Below, one piece after another: positions 1 to 7,330 of a stretch of DNA of 11,119 bases (positions are counted from its first letter, which is position 1; the number at the start of each line of letters is the position of its first letter). Location of the stretch: NCBI GenBank assembly GCA_037137575.1, contig JBAXKB010000033.1:1-11119 (forward strand), read 5' to 3'. The DNA comes from UBA5976 sp037137575 (GTDB taxonomy: Bacteria; Actinomycetota; Actinomycetes; S36-B12; UBA5976). The notes under the pieces were generated by a model. That model did not search any database. It saw nothing but the letters and a program-made list of their open reading frames with translations, and was not told where the DNA came from. Both the position numbers and the translations under genes were made by a program.

Positions 1-761
1 GTGTATGCGGTATTGGTAGCAAGAACGTAATCGTCTGGAGTGTCTTGCTGCAGCATTCGCCACATACCTTCTACGTACTCAGGTGCATAACCCCAGTCGC
101 GCACTGAATCAAGATTTCCCATGTACAGGAACTCTTGCTTTCCAGCAGCAATTTTGGCCGCGGCAATTGCGATCTTGCGAGTAACGAAAGTTTCGCCGCG
201 GCGTTCGGATTCGTGGTTAAACAAAATTCCGTTGCAAGTAAACATTCCGTAAGCTTCGCGGTAGTTCTTGGTCATCCAGTAGGAATAAACCTTGGCCACA
301 CCATATGGCGAGCGGGGGTAAAACGGAGTGTCTTCATTCTGTGGTGGAGGCGTGGCGCCAAACATTTCTGACGAGCTAGCCTGGTAAAACCGTGCAGGAA
401 TTTCAGTCATCCGAATTGCTTCAAGAAGTCGTGATGTACCCAGGCCAGTTGTTTCGCCAGTGTATTCAGGCTCATCAAATGAAACTCGTACGTGCGACTG
501 TGCGGCTAAGTTGTAAACCTCTGCGGGTTCAATCTTGTCAATAAGAGTAACCATGCGGCTACCATCAGAGAGGTCACCGTAGTGCAGGAAGAGTCGGGTT
601 CCATCTTTGTGTGGGTCCTGGTAAAGGTGTTCAATCCGGCTGGTGTTGAAAGTTGAAGATCGGCGGATAACGCCATGAACTTCGTAACCTTTTTCAAGAA
701 GAAGTTCTGCTAAGTATGAGCCATCTTGGCCAGTAATTCCGGTGATTAGTGCCTTTTTCAT
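1..761 (-). CDS. gmd: GDP-mannose 4,6-dehydratase, C-terminus cut by window edge
   Basis: Converts GDP-D-mannose to GDP-4-keto-6-deoxy-D-mannose, the first step to GDP-L-fucose, in the cytoplasm. The first 253 residues are visible; the family is usually about 320-370 residues, so roughly a quarter is missing beyond base 1. The N-terminus is MKKALITGITGQDGSYLAE, a Rossmann NADP-binding TGxxGxxG motif at residues 7-14. It is followed by the family's VIRRSS segment (31-36). An SSSEMFG stretch supplies the catalytic Ser/Thr and Glu (about S130, E132), and SPYGVAK supplies the catalytic Tyr153 and Lys157. The NHESERRGETFVTRKI and GNLDSVRDWGYA segments are typical of Gmd. The ATG at 759-761 is preceded by a GAGAGG-type ribosome site about six bases upstream. 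It diverges from fcl, the next enzyme of the same pathway. Identification is secure. Confidence 0.97.
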   Translation of the reverse strand, partial: MKKALITGITGQDGSYLAELLLEKGYEVHGVIRRSSTFNTSRIEHLYQDPHKDGTRLFLHYGDLSDGSRMVTLIDKIEPAEVYNLAAQSHVRVSFDEPEYTGETTGLGTSRLLEAIRMTEIPARFYQASSSEMFGATPPPQNEDTPFYPRSPYGVAKVYSYWMTKNYREAYGMFTCNGILFNHESERRGETFVTRKIAIAAAKIAAGKQEFLYMGNLDSVRDWGYAPEYVEGMWRMLQQDTPDDYVLATNTAY

Positions 762-779
762 TTCAGCCTCTCAGGTGGC

Positions 780-809
780 AAGATAGACAACGTACGGTTC
801 TTTAGTCTA
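780..809 (-). promoter_or_regulatory. Candidate gmd promoter
   Basis: On the minus strand TAGACT (bases 804-809) and TATCTT (780-785) are separated by 18 bases, a plausible -35/-10 pair. They lie just upstream of the gmd ribosome site and would give a leader of only about a dozen bases. Inference from spacing and partial consensus match. Confidence 0.4.
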
Positions 810-813
810 GATG
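784..813 (+). promoter_or_regulatory. Weak candidate fcl promoter
   Basis: On the plus strand TAGACA (784-789) matches the -35 consensus at five of six positions, but the hexamer 18 bases later (TAGATG, 808-813) is a poor -10. TAGTCT (803-808) is an alternative -10 without a good -35. It overlaps the gmd candidate promoter, so the two divergent pathway genes may share a control region. Weakly supported. Confidence 0.22.
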
Positions 814-857
814 CTCTACCCTGTCTAGCAAACCTGTTACGAAACATTGGAGGCGAA

Positions 858-1799
858 ATGAGTTCACTTGAACTTGATGCCAAAATCTATATTGCCGGCC
901 ATAACGGACTAGTTGGCTCTGCTCTTTGGCGCTATTTTGTTAAGCAGGGCTACAGCAATCTGATTGGCTGGCGTTCAACTGAAGTGGATCTGCGTAATCG
1001 TGAGAAAACAATTGAAGCGATTACTTCTGCTGCGCCAGATGTGGTCATTATGGCTGCAGCTAAAGTTGGCGGAATCGTCGCAAACAACACTTATCCTGTC
1101 GAATTTCTTCAGGACAACGTTCGCATCCAAACCAATGTTTTTGAAGGCTCGCATATCGCAAACGTGAAACGTTTGCTTTTTTTGGGATCATCTTGCATTT
1201 ATCCGAAATTTGCAGAGCAGCCGATAAAGGAAACGTCACTTTTAACCGGACCGCTTGAACCAACAAACGATGCTTATGCGATTGCAAAGATTGCAGGCGT
1301 GTTAAACATTCAGGCTTATCGCCGAGAGTACGACAAGCATTGGATTTCTGGAATGCCAACAAATTTGTATGGGCAGGGTGACAATTTTGATTTACAGAAT
1401 AGTCATGTGCTTCCAGCGATGATTCGCAAATTCCATGAAGCAAAAGTTTCAGATCAAAGCAGAGTCGTTTTGTGGGGGACCGGATCTCCTATGCGTGAGT
1501 TCTTGCACGTAGATGACCTAGCGCAAGCGTGCCATTACCTGCTTCTGAATTATGACGATCCAGCTCCGGTAAACATTGGCTGGGGTGAAGATGTGACTAT
1601 CAAAGAGTTAGCTGAAATAGTCCAAGAAACTGTTGGTTTTACTGGCGAAATTGTGTGGGACACCGATAAACCTGACGGTACGCCGCGCAAATTGCTAGAC
1701 ACTTCCAAAATTAATAACCTGGGTTGGAAGCCAACAATTCAGTTGCGCGATGGAATTAGAGATACCTACGCTTGGTATCTGGCTAATCAGACTAGCTAG
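858..1799 (+). CDS. fcl: GDP-L-fucose synthase (epimerase/reductase)
   Basis: Epimerises at C3 and C5 and then reduces GDP-4-keto-6-deoxy-D-mannose with NADPH to give GDP-L-fucose, the second and last step after Gmd. The 313 residues match the usual length (about 310-320). The Rossmann loop is AGHNGLVGS (13-21), a variant of the family's AGHRGMVGS. The catalytic set is in register with E. coli Fcl: Ser111 and Cys113 in GSSCIYP, Tyr140 and Lys144 in YAIAK, and His183 in NSHVLPAMIRKF. PTNLYG (167-172) and LHVDDLA are further family marks. The ATG at 858 has GGAGG four bases upstream. It is divergent from gmd and convergent with the sugar transferase gene. The last five codons and the stop fall within a perfect palindrome. 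Confidence 0.97.
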   Translation: MSSLELDAKIYIAGHNGLVGSALWRYFVKQGYSNLIGWRSTEVDLRNREKTIEAITSAAPDVVIMAAAKVGGIVANNTYPVEFLQDNVRIQTNVFEGSHIANVKRLLFLGSSCIYPKFAEQPIKETSLLTGPLEPTNDAYAIAKIAGVLNIQAYRREYDKHWISGMPTNLYGQGDNFDLQNSHVLPAMIRKFHEAKVSDQSRVVLWGTGSPMREFLHVDDLAQACHYLLLNYDDPAPVNIGWGEDVTIKELAEIVQETVGFTGEIVWDTDKPDGTPRKLLDTSKINNLGWKPTIQLRDGIRDTYAWYLANQTS

Positions 1800-1809
1800 T
1801 CTGATTAGC
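1782..1809. terminator. Perfect 28-base palindrome between convergent genes; possible bidirectional terminator
   Basis: Two 14-base arms, GCTAATCAGACTAG (1782-1795) and CTAGTCTGATTAGC (1796-1809), are exact reverse complements with no spacer. As RNA this folds into a 12-pair stem with a CTAG loop on either strand. It contains the fcl stop codon (1797-1799) and ends three bases before the stop codon of the opposing sugar transferase gene. That location suits a terminator serving both genes. However, neither strand shows a U-tract after the stem, so intrinsic termination is uncertain and a protein-binding role is possible. Confidence 0.6.
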
Positions 1810-1812
1810 TCT

Positions 1813-3186
1813 TCAGTAAGAGCCGTGGCCCGTTGCCACAACTTTTATTGTGCGAAGCAAGATGCCTAGATCTAGGCCAACAGACCAGTTGTGAACATAA
1901 TGCAGATCCATTTGCATGCGTTCTTCCCACGAAGTTTCTTTGCGACCGCTAACCTGCCATAGGCCAGTCAATCCGGGCTTTGCTAGGTGTCTGCGGTGGT
2001 CTTCATCTCCGAGTAGGTTCAGTTCTTCTGGGAGCAATGGCCGTGGCCCAACAAGAGACATGTCGCCTTTAATAACGCTGAAAAGTTGCGGTAACTCATC
2101 AAGAGAGAAACGACGCAAGAACTTACCGAATGGGTAAATCCGTGGATCAGCTTTGTATCGGTCGGTCATGTCTTCGTCTGGTGCGCCAAGCACGTCATCG
2201 CGCATATCGGCTGCGCCAACAATCATGGTTCTAAATTTGATGAATTTGAATTCTCGACCAGCAAGACCTATCCGCGGTTGAGTGAAAATTACTGGCAAGC
2301 CATCAGCTATGACAACTCCGACATAAAGAATTAGCAGAAGTGGAAGGAAAATTAACGTTGCTAAGCCAGCAATAATTAGGTCGAACCATCGCTTTAGGAA
2401 TCGGTTCGTCGGCGAAAGTTTCGGTTCATCGAGGTACATAAGCGGTAGTTCGTGATGAATATCAAGCGTCAATCTTGGGCCCAGAGCGTCGATAAACGAC
2501 ATCGCAATTAAAACATCGACACTTCTTTTGTTTACATGCCAAGAAAGTAAGTTAAGGAGTTTTTGATTTGTCTCGTTGCTGTCTTCGATAATTAGGACTT
2601 CAACTCCACTATCGTCGATAGCTTGGTCGATTGCGGTAAGCCAAGCCCGCTGGCTGGTATATGAAAGTTCACTATGGATTTCCTGCCTGCCAACGGCACT
2701 AAGGCCGAACCGGGGATTTTTTTGCAGGGTAGAAGTTGTTTCATTCGCAAAACTTGCACTGCCAAGGATTAGTGCTTTGCGCATGTACTTACCCTTGGTG
2801 CGTGCTTCAATCAGCTGATTATTGAGCAGCTTTCGTCCTAACAAAATTAGAATCACGCCGACAAGGTAGCCAATTAAAAGCACAAAACGGTTTGGATCAT
2901 GTTTGAAGATGTAACTCAAAGTTCCAATAATTAAAAGTGAATTAGTTCCCGCTTTGATGATCCGTTTTGTTTCATCAGCACCAGATGCCAAGTTTCTGAT
3001 TTCGTAACATCCATTGCCGTAAAGCGAAATTGAAAAAACCAATCCGGTAAAAATGGCGTCTAGGAAATGGGTGAAGTCAAGCGTGTAATTAACTTCGAGG
3101 GCGTTGCGGGCAAGTGAGGAGATTGTTAAACCGCCAAGGACTACCGCGTTGTCCAGCAAGAGAGCGCGCTTCTGAATGACATTCAT
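1813..3186 (-). CDS. Undecaprenyl-phosphate sugar-1-phosphate transferase (WcaJ/CpsE-type initiating transferase)
   Basis: Transfers a hexose-1-phosphate from a nucleotide sugar to undecaprenyl phosphate on the inner face of the membrane, the first committed step of many capsule and exopolysaccharide pathways. The 457 residues have the family's three-part layout. There are N-terminal hydrophobic segments (about residues 10-125), then a cytoplasmic nucleotide-binding-like region, then a membrane helix after KRWFDL (about 270-293) leading into the catalytic domain. The catalytic domain shows FTQPRIG (301-307), KFRTM (317-321), SLDELPQ (D363, E364), VGPRP (379-383) and KPGLTGLWQVSGR (403-415). 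The ATG at 3184-3186 has AGGAG nine bases upstream. It is divergent from the Wzz/BY-kinase gene and convergent with fcl. The sugar transferred cannot be told from sequence; glucose or galactose are the common cases. Confidence 0.93.
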   Translation of the reverse strand: MNVIQKRALLLDNAVVLGGLTISSLARNALEVNYTLDFTHFLDAIFTGLVFSISLYGNGCYEIRNLASGADETKRIIKAGTNSLLIIGTLSYIFKHDPNRFVLLIGYLVGVILILLGRKLLNNQLIEARTKGKYMRKALILGSASFANETTSTLQKNPRFGLSAVGRQEIHSELSYTSQRAWLTAIDQAIDDSGVEVLIIEDSNETNQKLLNLLSWHVNKRSVDVLIAMSFIDALGPRLTLDIHHELPLMYLDEPKLSPTNRFLKRWFDLIIAGLATLIFLPLLLILYVGVVIADGLPVIFTQPRIGLAGREFKFIKFRTMIVGAADMRDDVLGAPDEDMTDRYKADPRIYPFGKFLRRFSLDELPQLFSVIKGDMSLVGPRPLLPEELNLLGDEDHRRHLAKPGLTGLWQVSGRKETSWEERMQMDLHYVHNWSVGLDLGILLRTIKVVATGHGSY

Positions 3187-3251
3187 TCGAATTGGCTCCT
3201 AGTCAATGTTCGATATTTTGTTTTAGCCTCTGGGGTAGAAGCGCTCGGTTT

Positions 3252-3281
3252 ATGTTATCCAATGAAATGAGCGATTTTCAA
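3252..3281 (-). promoter_or_regulatory. Candidate promoter of the sugar transferase gene
   Basis: On the minus strand TTGAAA (3276-3281, five of six to the -35 consensus) and TAACAT (3252-3257, four of six to the -10) are 18 bases apart. The implied leader is about 60 bases and includes the AGGAG ribosome site (3196-3200). This is the best-looking sigma-70-type promoter I found in the window. Confidence 0.5.
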
Positions 3282-3353
3282 CGGAACCCCGATTTACTCG
3301 AGGTACTTAGCAATATTCTGAGCAGATTGTTGTTTCGGTGACTGTAGAGAAAC

Positions 3354-3362
3354 TGTTATCAT
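3354..3362 (+). promoter_or_regulatory. Candidate extended -10 promoter of the Wzz/BY-kinase gene
   Basis: TG-T-TATCAT (3354-3362) is an extended -10 element without a convincing -35. It would start a transcript roughly 60 bases before the GTG start and serve the kinase-acyltransferase pair. The remaining part of the 242-base divergent gap shows no gene and no strong hairpin. Confidence 0.35.
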
Positions 3363-3428
3363 TGGTTCAGGTATTTGGGGCTAATTAGTTGCCTATATAT
3401 TCCTGTGGCTTAGCAGAGAAGGTTTTTC

Positions 3429-5030
3429 GTGGGTCTTGAGCAGTGGATTAGAATCCTTCGTAAACGCTGGCGAATAATCGCAGTATCCACGTTGGTTTGT
3501 ACTGTTGCTGCTGTTTTGATGTCGGTGACAGCCACCAGAGTTTATAAGTCGGAGGCGAAGTTATTCGTTTCAACAACGAGTCAAGGCGCGACCGGCAGTC
3601 TTTTTTCAGATGCGCAATTCTCCAGCCAGCGAATGGCAACATACGTTCAGCTAGTGGCTACTCGTCCACTCCTTGAAGAGGCCTCAAAGAAGATTGGCTT
3701 CAGAATAACTAAGGCTTCAGTCTCCGCTGTCAGCCCGTCAAACTCCGTGATTATCAACGTAAGTGCGAAAGACACTGATCCAACTCGAGCAGCCTATATC
3801 GCAAATGCTGTGTCGTACGAATTAGCGCGTACTATCCAAACACTTGAGACACCAGATGGCGCATTTTCGGTTTCACCGATTAAAGCAACAGTTGTTGAGC
3901 GCGCGCTACCTGCGGCTAAACCAACTTCACCAAAACCGAAAACTAATTTTATTCTTGGCTTATTTCTTGGATTTGGCGCTGGCGTAGCCCTTGCATTGAC
4001 GATTGATTCCTTGGACAACACGATCAAGTCGTTTGATGAAGTTGTTCAGTATTCTGGGATGAATCCGATTGGCGCCATTGGATACGATGCTGAGACAGCG
4101 ACGAGCCCACTTTCGATTCTTAATACTCGAAGTGTTCGTTCGGAGGCTTATCGAGCAATTCGCACCAACTTGCAGTTCGTAGATGTTGATAATCCGCCGA
4201 AAGTTATTGTGGTCGCCAGTGCTTTGCCTGGTGAAGGCAAGACAACTACTACCTTGAACGTAGCAATTGCCTTTGCGCAGGCCGGAAACAAAGTTGCACT
4301 TGTTGAGGGCGACTTACGTAAACCTCGTGTGGCAGATTACCTAGGTATCGAAGGTGGAGTTGGCTTGACTAACGTTTTAGCCAATCAGATCTCATTAGCG
4401 GATGCTTTGGTTCCTTGGAATCGTGGCATGATCGACGTGTTAACTTCTGGGCCAATCCCACCGAATCCCAGTGAATTGCTCGGCAGCACTCAGATGGAAG
4501 AGCTCATTGCCCAACTTCGCAAGGACTATGACTACGTCTTTATCGATGGAACGCCACTACTTCTAGTCTCTGATGGAGCCGTTGTGGCTCGGGTAACAGA
4601 TGGCGCCCTGCTGATGGCTCGCTTCGGTAAGACAACTCATGGACAGTTGAAGCATGCTGTTGAGATTATGACCAACGTTGGCGCTCGACTACTGGGACCG
4701 ATTGTTAACTTTGTTCCATTCGATGGTGGTGGCTACGGCTACGGCTACGGCTACGGCTACGGCTACGGATATGGATATGGCTACGGCTACGGCTACGGCT
4801 ACGGCTACGGATATGGATATGGCTATGGCGACAAGAACCCTGTGGTTGATTTGTCTGCGCAGCCAGCACAAATCGACAAGAGTGAAGAAATTTCATCGAG
4901 CGACTCGACTGCTCTAATTGGAGCTGAAGAATTAATAGATACCACCGCTGAAGTTTCAACGGATGAAGTCCCACAGCCAAAGGCGCTAAAGGGTAAGGCA
5001 AAGACTAAGCCAACCAATGAAGACGCTTAA
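3429..5030 (+). CDS. Fused Wzz chain-length regulator and BY-family tyrosine kinase with Tyr-Gly repeat tail
   Basis: Controls polymerisation and export of a surface polysaccharide; the kinase autophosphorylates a C-terminal tyrosine cluster, and phosphorylation cycles regulate the export machine. The N-terminal Wzz part has one membrane helix at about 16-34, an extracytoplasmic stretch, a proline-rich segment (about 158-172) and a second helix (174-193). The cytoplasmic kinase shows Walker A ALPGEGKTT (K271), Walker A' VEGDLRKP (D295) and Walker B FIDGTP (D373). Residues 436-467 are sixteen uninterrupted Tyr-Gly pairs after a GGG. They are followed by 66 residues rich in Ser/Thr/acidic residues and then Lys, with no tyrosine. 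The GTG start at 3429 has AGAAGG seven bases upstream. Odd points are Glu293 replacing the first Walker A' Asp and Gly-Thr-Pro where Thr-Pro-Pro is common in Walker B. The acyltransferase gene follows after 23 bases. A cognate phosphatase is not visible here. Confidence 0.94.
   Translation: MGLEQWIRILRKRWRIIAVSTLVCTVAAVLMSVTATRVYKSEAKLFVSTTSQGATGSLFSDAQFSSQRMATYVQLVATRPLLEEASKKIGFRITKASVSAVSPSNSVIINVSAKDTDPTRAAYIANAVSYELARTIQTLETPDGAFSVSPIKATVVERALPAAKPTSPKPKTNFILGLFLGFGAGVALALTIDSLDNTIKSFDEVVQYSGMNPIGAIGYDAETATSPLSILNTRSVRSEAYRAIRTNLQFVDVDNPPKVIVVASALPGEGKTTTTLNVAIAFAQAGNKVALVEGDLRKPRVADYLGIEGGVGLTNVLANQISLADALVPWNRGMIDVLTSGPIPPNPSELLGSTQMEELIAQLRKDYDYVFIDGTPLLLVSDGAVVARVTDGALLMARFGKTTHGQLKHAVEIMTNVGARLLGPIVNFVPFDGGGYGYGYGYGYGYGYGYGYGYGYGYGYGYGYGYGDKNPVVDLSAQPAQIDKSEEISSSDSTALIGAEELIDTTAEVSTDEVPQPKALKGKAKTKPTNEDA
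4734..4829 (+). repeat. In-frame hexanucleotide repeat tract encoding (Tyr-Gly)16
   Basis: Sixteen tandem 6-base units, TAC/TAT followed by GGC/GGA. The variants form a higher-order pattern: bases 4740-4781 and 4782-4823 are identical 42-base copies, each four TACGGC units, then TACGGA, TATGGA and TATGGC. One extra TACGGC precedes them and one extra TATGGC follows. Because the unit is six bases, gain or loss of units keeps the kinase frame and changes only the number of tyrosines. The 42-base copies suggest a recent duplication by slippage or unequal exchange. Confidence 0.97.
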
Positions 5031-5053
5031 CGAAGCGCGCGGGCGTAATTGAT

Positions 5054-7303
5054 ATGGCGAAACTGACCAATAAAAGCGAAACTTCAGCGCAGAAATCTGG
5101 GTTCCGTGCTGACATTGCGGGATTACGCGGCGTAGCCGTTTTACTTGTGTTGCTCTGCCATTTCCAGATTCCGGGTTTCGGTGGTGGATTTATCGGGCCA
5201 GATATTTTCTTCGTAATCTCTGGCTATCTAATTACTGGTCTTTTAGTAAAAGAATATGCTTCCAGTATTGCGGCTCGTAGTCGTGGTCGGCAGGACGCTG
5301 ATGGGGCCGTAAAGGCGTCAACTAAATCACGACGTGGAAAAATTTCATTCAGTGGTTTCTACCTGCGACGTGCCCGAAGAATTTTGCCAGCATCGATATT
5401 GGTCGTCGTTTTCATAAATGTTTATGCGCTGGTCAACCTAAACATCCTGCAAGGCGCACAAATTAAAAATGATTCCATCTGGACATTACTTTTCATGGCC
5501 AACATCAACTTCCTAAGGCAGGCCACCGACTACTTTGCTCAGAACAACACCGCTTCTCCACTGCAGCACTATTGGACACTTGCCGTGGAAGAGCAGTTCT
5601 ATTTTGTTTGGCCGATTCTATTCATTGCTGCAACCCGACTTAATGGGTTAAGAATATTTGGCAAGAAAGTTATTTGGCAGAACCGTGTTCGCCTAGCAGT
5701 TTCAGGGCTAGCAGTGGTATCTGTTGGCTGGCTCTTGATTGAGTTCACAACCAATCCAACTACCGCATATTTCTCCACATTCAGCCGAGCCTGGGAGTTG
5801 GCATTTGGTGGAGTTCTGAGCCTAGTTTCAGCAGAGACTTTTAAAACTCGCATTGGCAATAAGTTGCCGCAATTGCGAATACTCGCTGGAGTGCTAATTG
5901 TTGGTTCAGTCGCAATCGTGACTCCAAATAATTTTGGCTTTACACTACTTTTGCCAGTGTTAGCAACGGGATTTGTGCTTCTCACTGGTGAATCTAACTC
6001 AGCGGATCTCACCTACCGCGTGTTGGCCAATAGGCCATTTGTTGCCGTGGGCGCCATTTCATATTCACTTTACTTATGGCACTGGCCAATTTTTGTTTTC
6101 GGGCAAGATCTTGGCTTAATGAGCACGATGATTCAGCGAATTGCCGGAATACTTCTGTGCTTTATCTTGTCTGCCTTGAGTTACAGATTCATTGAATTAT
6201 TCTTCTTGCGAATCCCGCTGCCAAAGAAGAAAAGTGTGTCACTAAAGAAGTCTGGTAAGTCATTCGCACTACCTGCAATCTCCGTTTCCTTAATTATTGG
6301 GGTTCTGTGGCTATTCACTTACTCCGGTATCTCTGTCGGCAAAGAAGGAGTGCAGGCTAGCACCTGGGTGCCAGGAAGTAGCCAGATTAATGGTGAATCA
6401 AATTCGCCTGGGCCCACGAACATAGAAACCGTACAAGCCAGCTCGCTTGCTGCTTGGACCGAAAAACTAAATATAGCTTTGGAACTTAAAACAATCCCAG
6501 CCCAGTTGCAATCAGAATTACAAAACACTCAGATATTGGATTATCCATGGAAAAAATCCATGACTTGTAAATCTGCCGGGCAACTGCCGGCACCTGCAGA
6601 CAACATCTCGAGTGTTTATTGCTCAACTGCCCCAGTTGCCGCGGGTAAAAAGTTAGTGGTGATGGGCGATTCCTTCGCTGGATCATTGATGCCAGCGGTA
6701 TTGAATTCGGTTGATTTGAAGAAGTGGCAAGTGGTCGCTATTTTCCGCCTTGAGTGTATGTGGGCTGATACAACGCCTGTTGGCTACAGGAATAAACAGC
6801 ATATGGATGGTTGCCCAATAGCGCGGACTTGGATGACTAAGCAGGTTAAGGAGCTATCTCCAGATTTGCTAATTTTGACTGAAGAAAGCATCCACCCAAT
6901 CGTTGCTGCAGGCGGCCAGAAGGCGCAAGTTTGGAGCGCTGGAGTGGATTCCAGTTTGCAAAAACTTACGATTCTAAGCAAAAAGACATTAGTGGTTGGT
7001 ATGCACCCGGGTATACCAACCGGCGGCCTGTCAAAGTGTTTAACAAATTCACTTGGGCTAACCCCAGGTTGTTTTGGCGACGCTCGTCTTGCTGGCAGTT
7101 ATCGTGAAGTGCAAAAGAATTTAGCTAGCAAATACTCGGCAGGCTATTTAGACCTAACGCCATGGCTGTGCGTCAGAGGCAAGTGCCCGCCAGTGATTGA
7201 TTCACACATTGTCTATGCGGACTCGTTCCACTTCACACCCTTAATGTCCGCAGCGTTAGCCCCCGCACTTCGAGAAGCTTATTCGTCGCAAAACCTGCAG
7301 TAG
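5054..7303 (+). CDS. Membrane O-acyltransferase (acyltransferase_3/OafA family) with C-terminal SGNH domain
   Basis: Predicted to move an acyl group, usually acetyl, across the membrane and attach it to a surface glycan. The 749 residues begin with the multi-helix acyltransferase_3 domain: GLRG with Arg25 and His36 in the R-x10-H motif, PDIFFVISGYLIT (49-61), FYLRRARRILP (102-112), HYWTLAVEEQFYFVWP and YSLYLWHWPIF. The extracytoplasmic SGNH part has the nucleophile block MGDSFAG (Ser540) and a DSFH block (Asp723, His726), with several cysteines that could form disulfides. Compared with the second acyltransferase in this window, it has about 23 extra residues in the first cytoplasmic loop (about 68-96), rich in Arg, Lys and Ser. 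The ATG lacks a clear ribosome site and lies 23 bases after the kinase stop, so translational coupling is plausible. Acyl donor and acceptor are unknown. Confidence 0.93.
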   Translation: MAKLTNKSETSAQKSGFRADIAGLRGVAVLLVLLCHFQIPGFGGGFIGPDIFFVISGYLITGLLVKEYASSIAARSRGRQDADGAVKASTKSRRGKISFSGFYLRRARRILPASILVVVFINVYALVNLNILQGAQIKNDSIWTLLFMANINFLRQATDYFAQNNTASPLQHYWTLAVEEQFYFVWPILFIAATRLNGLRIFGKKVIWQNRVRLAVSGLAVVSVGWLLIEFTTNPTTAYFSTFSRAWELAFGGVLSLVSAETFKTRIGNKLPQLRILAGVLIVGSVAIVTPNNFGFTLLLPVLATGFVLLTGESNSADLTYRVLANRPFVAVGAISYSLYLWHWPIFVFGQDLGLMSTMIQRIAGILLCFILSALSYRFIELFFLRIPLPKKKSVSLKKSGKSFALPAISVSLIIGVLWLFTYSGISVGKEGVQASTWVPGSSQINGESNSPGPTNIETVQASSLAAWTEKLNIALELKTIPAQLQSELQNTQILDYPWKKSMTCKSAGQLPAPADNISSVYCSTAPVAAGKKLVVMGDSFAGSLMPAVLNSVDLKKWQVVAIFRLECMWADTTPVGYRNKQHMDGCPIARTWMTKQVKELSPDLLILTEESIHPIVAAGGQKAQVWSAGVDSSLQKLTILSKKTLVVGMHPGIPTGGLSKCLTNSLGLTPGCFGDARLAGSYREVQKNLASKYSAGYLDLTPWLCVRGKCPPVIDSHIVYADSFHFTPLMSAALAPALREAYSSQNLQ

Positions 7304-7330
7304 TCCAAAAGCGTCGCGGCTAATGTTTGA

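Noticed and set aside
1060..1443. 127-codon open frame on the minus strand inside fcl
   Set aside because: It lies wholly inside a well-supported gene on the other strand and its product shows no recognisable motif.
4734..4829. CRISPR-like or minisatellite element
   Set aside because: There are no spacers, the unit is six bases and in frame, and it encodes the expected tyrosine-rich kinase tail.
4678..5001. Open frames on both strands across the Tyr-Gly tract with Ala-Thr, Arg-Ser or Val-Ala repeats
   Set aside because: They are low-complexity readings of the same hexamer array in other frames, with no ribosome site and no independent conservation signal.
5599..6012. 137-codon open frame on the minus strand inside the first acyltransferase
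   Set aside because: Antisense to conserved membrane-domain sequence; composition looks like a complement of hydrophobic codons, not a protein.
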